From NCBI GenBank assembly GCA_033557465.1, contig CM066045.1:136421596-136485595 (forward strand): DNA of 64,000 bases, in the 5' to 3' direction. The translations under genes and the position numbers were made by a program. Below, one piece after another: positions 59,201 to 64,000 of the stretch. Below the pieces are notes generated by a model. It did not search any database. It was not told where the DNA came from and saw nothing but the letters and a program-made list of their open reading frames with translations. Position 1 is the first letter of the stretch. Every line of letters starts with the position of its first letter. The DNA is from Ichthyophis bannanicus. Lineage: Eukaryota; Chordata; Amphibia; Gymnophiona; Ichthyophiidae.

Positions 59201-59398
59201 CAGAGGTTCCCAACTCCAGTCCTGCGGTGCCAAACACTGTTCGGGTTTTCATGCTGTCCCTCATGAATATGCATGAGATACATCTGCATACCATGGGGGT
59301 GGCGCATAGAAATGCAGCACAGGCATCTTTATCAGAGGCAGCATGGAACCGGAATGGTGTTTGGCCCTCTAGGACTGCATTTGGGAGACTCTGCTCTA
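59201..59398. mobile_element. hAT-like MITE inside the Harbinger-like element
   Basis: Ends CAGAGGTTCCCAACTCCAG and (complement) CAGAGTCTCCCAAATGCAG, with an internal ATGAATATGCATGAGATACAT. It lies in the part absent from the second copy. Flanks CTTTACGG and CTCTAGGT resemble a decayed 8-bp duplication. Confidence 0.55.
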
Positions 59399-60754
59399 GG
59401 TAATGTGCATGTTTATGGTGTCCGTGCTCTGTAGGGTAAAATGTAGGTATCTTGGGCATGTTTACGTCATCTGCAATAAAGGTTCTGTCTGTATTAGCAC
59501 GTTGTAGTAGTGGGTAAAATATGGGGACTGGGTTGGCAGGAATCACAGCTGGGACTTGAACCTGTGACCCTCTGCTTCTGAATACACTGGTTTTGTGCAC
59601 TGCACAACCTTGTTGTCACAGAGTCAGTACATTCCTTGGTGATACCATGACTGTTCGTCAGACGGGGCCCGTCTATTGCGGTACACCCGGCACCCACCTA
59701 CACAGGGCTAGGCCACGGTCTGCTCTGGGCAGCTGCCACTGCCCCCTCCACCACCAGTATCCCTCAGCCACCATGCTGACATGCCCTTCTGCTGGTGGTG
59801 CTGGTGGTGCGCAGTCTCAGGCCATGCAGTGTGCAGGTAGGCGGCTGCCTATGGTGCGGGTTCTGGGGTAGGGGTGCCTGCATAGACGTCCACGCTCCCC
59901 CCAGCCCCGCCTGTCAATGTTCCGTGCCCTTGGGGGTAGCTGTTGGGTACTATCCCCTGTGACAATGTGGGAAACACGCTCTTGCCCATGTTGGGCCTTC
60001 AGCAGTTGCTGTCTGGCTGCTCTGCTGTTTCAGCATTCGTATGGGCCACCTAGGCATCACCCTAGTCCGCACTGTGGCCCAGCTCCTCCACAGCATGTGC
60101 CGCCTGCGGCCCTCTGTATCCCCTTCTCCGGCATCTGTCCAGTTGCCGTTCCGACATGCCCGCCCTGATGTTGCGGGACATGTGCATGCCATAGGAACCC
60201 TGTCCAATTGTGGGGGAAACCCTGAGCAGCGCTATTTCACTTTGGGCTCCTTCACCTTGTATGGGGACAGAGTATAGACCCTTCCATGATTTATATCTTT
60301 TCTATGGAGCTTACTCGGGGGGGGGGGGGTTGATGTTTCTCATTGATACCACTATTGGCCAGCTTGGTTATGGTTTTTTTCCAGTTTGTTGGGGTCATTT
60401 TCAGTATTTCTGTGCCCTTTTGTTCTGTGCACATGTATCACACTTATCACTCTTTTTGGTTTCCCTGCCTGGGCTGTACATTGCTGACACTGAAATGGTC
60501 TCTCTCTTGTAATGTGCATTTAACTGCAGGTTTTCAATCGCGTTGGAATTCAGCTCTTCAGATCAGCGCGTTAGTGTGAAGGGAGCCTCTCCCCGCCCAC
60601 TCTCTGCCCACTGACCCCTTCTCTCCGCCCTCTCTCCACCTTCTGCGGTGTTTTACCGCGCCACGGAGCTTTACGATCGTTAACGTTACATAACGCACGT
60701 TATGTAATGTTACCGCAGTTTAGTAAACATACCCCTATGTCTTACTATGTAAGA

Positions 60755-61035
60755 CAAATAAGAGAAAATATTTTTTCACTCAACGTTTAATCAAACTCTG
60801 GAATTTCTTACCGGAGGATGTAATAAAGACTGTTAGTGTAGCTGGGTTTAAAAAACCATTATTAAGAAGGGACCCAGGATATCAGTGTTTGACCCAGTAC
60901 AAGAATTGTGGAACCTGTGTCTTTTGGGGAAACTGCTAGGTACGTATGACCTAGATTGGCCACTGTTGGAAACAGGATACTGGGCTTGATGGACCTTGGT
61001 CTGACCCAGTATGGCATATCTTATGTTCTTATATT
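60755..61035 (+). mobile_element. CR1 3' end fragment
   Basis: Matches 6868-7190: AGAGAAAATATTTTTTCACT, TCTGGAATTTCTTACCGGAG, a 40-base deletion before CCATTATTAAGAAG, then the 3' UTR with GGCTTGATGGACC and TTATGTTCTTATATTC. Inserted within the Tc1-like transposase. Confidence 0.9.
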
Positions 61036-61320
61036 CATGAGCTGGAACAAATCACAGTTAAAAAGTGAAGAAACTACCAGCAGACAGATGTAGAAAACTT
61101 ATAGATGGCTGCAAGAAACGTTCGGAGGCTGTCACATTTTTTTTTCTCAGAAATTACTCTATTGCACAGACATCTTTTTTTTTTGTTGTGTACATTTGAA
61201 CATACTATTAAAATATTATAATGATATTCTGTTGAAATATTTCCAATTATTTCTTAAGATATTGTAGACAACATACCTAAAATGTAAGGGTGACAATAAT
61301 GCTGACCACAACTTTACTCT
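61036..61320 (+). mobile_element. Tc1-like transposon, right part
   Basis: Right after the CR1 tail the frame at 61066-61134 reads KKLPADRCRKLIDGCKKRS, the final residues of Tc1-type transposases. A 3' UTR and an end with ATTATTGTCACCCTTAC (complement of about 61285-61301) follow. It completes the left part at 56976-57285. Confidence 0.75.
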
Positions 61321-61975
61321 TTTTCTAGTAGAAGCAGTGATGGCTTTAGCCCCCAGCAGCCTCTATGTACTCGGACAGCTGGTTGTCCCTCTGTAAAACT
61401 GCATGTGGCAGAGGCTTGATGGGGGAGCAGGGAGTCCTGCTTGAAGGTCATTGGCCAGTTTGATAGACATCACAAAATGATGATGTAGTCACATAGGACC
61501 TGCACTTCCATCCCAATTGCAAGGTGACTACCCCTGGGCAGTTGCTTACCTTGACTATTAAGAAGACCACCCCTGTGTAGGAGACACTTAATTTCCAGTG
61601 AGTCTTTAGCCTGAAATGCAGCCAACACTGTGGACATTCACAGGTCAATCTGCTCTTTGTAAGAAAATATATAACAAACCACAGGTCCTATATAAAGTAT
61701 ATGCCGTCTTTCATTTGTCTTTAAATCTGTCTTTCCAACCTACCTGAGATGTATGAATGCTCCAGCAAAGCATTCCAGAAAGTTCTGAAAGCTTTAGAGC
61801 ACAAACTAGAAGCTGAGCTTGGACAAGCAGAGATTTATGTTAGGAAAGAAATATGGCCATCTCCCTCCTTACCCTCCCCCTATCCCTTTTGCAAGTACTC
61901 TATTTTTAAAACCTTGCCAAAGCATAGAGACAGCTGACGTAATTTAGTTAATGTTTGTGATCTGACTGGAGGATT
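61321..61975. other. Upstream region of methyltransferase exon 1
   Basis: Single-copy-looking DNA without repeats that I recognise. Likely 5' flank and regulatory region of the gene starting at 62041. Confidence 0.5.
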
Positions 61976-61986
61976 GCTTATAATAC
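61976..61986 (+). promoter_or_regulatory. TATA-like box of the right methyltransferase gene
   Basis: GCTTATAATAC, 55-65 bases upstream of the ATG, at a spacing that would place transcription start near 62008. No further elements can be assigned by eye. Confidence 0.45.
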
Positions 61987-62040
61987 AGAGTTAGGAAAAG
62001 CAGGAGGGACACAACTTGTCTAAACTCAAAAAAGGAGAGA

Positions 62041-62194
62041 ATGGAATCAGACTTCACTGATAAAGAGACCTACCAGGAGGAGTTTGACCCCAAAGCCTAC
62101 CTGGAAATGTATTATGGCGCTGAAGAGGGGCATCTTTTTATGGAAGAGTATTTGTCATTCATACTGAAAAATCTCTTTAATACTTTCACTTCAG
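62041..62194 (+). CDS. NNMT/INMT-like N-methyltransferase, exon 1
   Basis: The ATG is in good context (A at -3, G at +4). 51 codons plus one base, then donor GTAAAT. Reading: MESDFTDKETYQEEFDPKAY, then LEMYYGAEEGHLFMEEYLSF and ILKNLFNTFTS. This matches exon 1 of the family in length, start (M-x-S/G-x-F-T), the F-x-P-x-x-YL-x-x-YY block and the LKNL-F end. The split codon leaves G in phase with the AT that opens exon 2 at 13442, so family gene structure is kept. The family makes cytosolic SAM-dependent methyltransferases acting on nicotinamide, indolethylamines or similar amines; the YY block helps close the active site. No stop or frameshift. Exons 2 and 3 should lie beyond the window. Which family member it is cannot be settled from exon 1. 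Confidence 0.9.
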
Positions 62195-62227
62195 GTAAAT
62201 CTAGCGTTTCATGGTTACCTGCTGTAG

Positions 62228-63923
62228 GTGAAGGGGGGGAGAGAGAGGGGGGGGAGACAGGGGGGGAGACAGGGGGGGAGAGAGGGGGGGGAGAGAGAGG
62301 GGGGGAGACAGGGGGGGGAAACGGGGGGGGGGGTGAGAGAGGGGGGGAGAGAGGGGGGGTTATGGACCCATAGGCAGATTATGTACCACCACACAACCCA
62401 CTCTCTGGGGCTCAGGAGCACCCACCAATAGATCCACAGTCTACCTCCCTGCAATTGTAGCAGTAGAGGGGACCATCAACCCCAGTCCTGCTGGGGAACA
62501 GACAGAGCACTACACATCCATAACACAATGGCAGGCCTGGGAATGCTCAGCTGCCCCCCACCATTATCTGACATTCTCCAGCAGCAAACCTCCAGCCGTT
62601 GCACCCTGCAAGGTGTTCCAGCAAGACACATACTAGCTGCAGACAGTCCGCCAGCTAGTCCATAATGCATGGTCCTGGAGGAGATGCATACACACCAAGC
62701 AAATAAGTCAGTGATTGGGCCCCAAAAGGGAACCCATAGATATCATATGAGAGAAATGCCATACAGCACTATGGGGGAACCTAGCCATGCCATGGTCACT
62801 GTTCAGTCAGGATGAGAGTGACCTCACAGCAGGATATGCTATGGCCACCCTGTCCGTGCAGGTGGTGGCCAGGCACTACAATGTCCGAGCCATTGCCCTA
62901 TGCCTTGTGCAGATGCAGCCAGGTCAGGCCACCCTATCCAGGCTATTCCCACAGTACCTTGCTCCTCATTATGCACATTGGCAGGCCAATAATGGCAACA
63001 GTGCTAGCAGTGAGGGGTGCCTGCATAGACGTCCATGCTTCCCCCAGCCCCGCCTGCCAATGTTCCGTGCCCTTGGTGGTGGCTATTGGGTACTATCCCC
63101 TGTGACACTGTGGGAAACACACTCATGCCCATGTTGGTCTTCAGCAGTTGCTGTCTGGCTGCTCTGCTGTTTCAGCATTCGTATGGCCCACCTGGGCATC
63201 ACCCTAGTCCGCACTGTGCCCCAGCTCCACCACAGCATGTGCCGCCTGCGGCACACTGTATCCCCTTCTCCGGCATCTGTCCAGTTGCCGTTCCAACATG
63301 CCTGCCCTGATGTTGCGGGACATGTGCACGCCATAGGAACCCTGTCGAATGGTGGGGAAAGCCCTGAGCAGCGCTATTTCACTGTGGGCTCATTCACCTT
63401 GTATGGGGCCGGAGTATAGACCCTTCCACAATTTATATCTTTTCTGTGGAGCTTACTCTTGGGGGGGGAGGGGTTGATGTTTCTCATTGATACCACTATT
63501 GGCGAGCTTGGTTATGGTTTTTTTCAAGTTTGTTGGGGTCATTTTCAGTGTTTATGTGCCCTTTTGTTCTGTGCACATGTATCACACATCACTTTTTTTA
63601 GGTTTCCCTGCCTGGGCTGTATATTGCTGACACTGAAATGGTTTCTCTCCCCTGTAATGTGCATTTAACGGCAGGTTTTCATTCGCGTTGGAATTGAGCT
63701 CTTCAGATCAGCGCGTTAGTGTGAGGGGAGCCTCTCCCCGCCCACTCTCCGCCCATTGACCCCTTTTCTCCGCTCTCTCTCCACCTTCTGCGGTGTTTTA
63801 CCGCGCTGCGGGAGTTTACGATCGTTAACTACGGTTAACACGCATTATGTAATGTTAACGATCGTAAGCGCATTATTACGTGCGTTATAATGCGCTTACG
63901 ATCATTAACGTTACATAACATGT
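62228..63923. mobile_element. Harbinger-like element, copy 2, left-truncated
   Basis: Begins at its polypurine tract (62229-62360), 34 bases after the exon 1 donor. It then follows copy 1 closely (62361-63015 with 58010-58727; 63015-63790 with 59869-60660). The 1.14 kb at 58728-59868 are absent, with a clean junction in GCTAGCAGTG. The right end differs from copy 1 and carries a longer palindrome (63839-63923). The left terminus is missing. Confidence 0.75.
63839..63923. repeat. Subterminal palindrome
   Basis: Arms of about 37 bases around a 10-base loop: GATCGTAAGCGCATTAT on the left and ATAATGCGCTTACGATC on the right, extended by ATGTAATGTTAAC / GTTAACG-like blocks. Copy 1 has a shorter version at 60678-60715. 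Confidence 0.88.
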
Positions 63924-63927
63924 GGAG

Positions 63928-64000
63928 TGGAGGAGTAGCCTAGTGGTTGGGGCAAGGTACTTCAGGCCAGAAGGTCAGGGGTTCAAATCCCACTAGAGGA
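63928..64000 (+). mobile_element. tRNA-headed SINE, cut by window end
   Basis: GGAGTAGCCTAGTGGTTGGG (A box) and GGGTTCAAATCCC (B box, 63978-63990), as in the SINE at 56690. The remainder is outside the window. Confidence 0.85.

Larger units (their letters stand above)
57286..60735. mobile_element. Harbinger-like non-autonomous element, copy 1
   Basis: Inverted ends GGGGCATGTTTACTAAA and (complement) GGGGTATGTTTACTAAA, flanked by TAA and TAT, near the 3-bp TWA target of PIF/Harbinger transposons. 3450 bp. Interior: polypurine tract (57647-58012), unassigned sequence with weak frames, a MITE (59201-59398), a subterminal palindrome (60678-60715) and a GC-rich right end. No transposase or Myb-like protein recognised. 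A second copy lies at 62228-63923. Confidence 0.65.

Noticed and set aside
62787..63419. 210-codon frame in the Harbinger-like copy 2
   Set aside because: Open only across the junction where copy 1 has an extra block; the matching frame in copy 1 is broken and no transposase, Myb or other domain is recognisable.

Overview
This window is vertebrate nuclear DNA and is almost entirely a transposon-filled stretch around a small N-methyltransferase locus. The mix of elements (CR1, L2-group, L1/Tx1-group and RTE LINEs, Penelope-like elements, a Gmr1-like Ty3 retrotransposon, a gammaretrovirus-like ERV, hAT, Harbinger-like and Tc1-like DNA transposons, tRNA-headed SINEs) fits a large non-mammalian tetrapod genome. 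An amphibian, perhaps a caecilian, is my inference and not proven. No bacterial-type operon, rRNA gene, intact tRNA gene or CRISPR array is present.

Host genes. Three exon-sized pieces belong to the NNMT/INMT/PNMT methyltransferase family, all on the + strand. An exon-2-like piece (13442-13649) and the start of exon 3 (15747-15813, then cut off) come from one copy. A clean exon 1 (62041-62194) with an upstream TATA-like box comes from a second copy that runs off the right edge. Exon 1 lies downstream of exons 2 and 3, so these are two tandem paralogues; the left one looks decayed.

Layout. 1-1050 L2-group LINE 3' end; 1045-1200 inverted Penelope-type terminal sequence; 2640-7195 nearly full-length CR1 (+); 7641-8281 Penelope GIY-YIG remnant between inverted repeats; 8286-11730 CR1 copies (-); 12120-12500 Penelope-type terminal sequence with a hammerhead-like motif; 13.4-15.8 kb left methyltransferase; 17088-20026 hAT element with a minisatellite and a 393-bp palindrome; 20.6-24.6 kb L2-group LINE split by 2.5 kb of unexplained DNA; 26.1-27.7 kb L1 ORF1 (-) with an inserted hAT MITE; 27666-33537 ERV with nearly identical LTRs but an interior almost without genes; 34.9-36.1 kb another L2-group LINE; 36980-43247 and 43931-46123 two more members of the same hAT family, the first carrying two solo LTRs; 46.3-47.3 kb L1/Tx1-type ORF2 fragment (-); 47280-53347 Gmr1-like Ty3 element; 54-57 kb LINE, SINE and Tc1 fragments; 57286-60735 Harbinger-like element, with a shortened second copy at about 62228-63923 next to exon 1.

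Most notable: the LTRs of the Ty3 element and of the two solo LTRs all contain a long reading frame inside the LTR, starting close to its first base and ending in a shared short Met-Asp-Cys motif. The Ty3 element encodes Gag, protease and integrase but has no reverse transcriptase or RNase H. Together these suggest a family of LTR retrotransposons with an LTR-encoded accessory protein, moved partly in trans.
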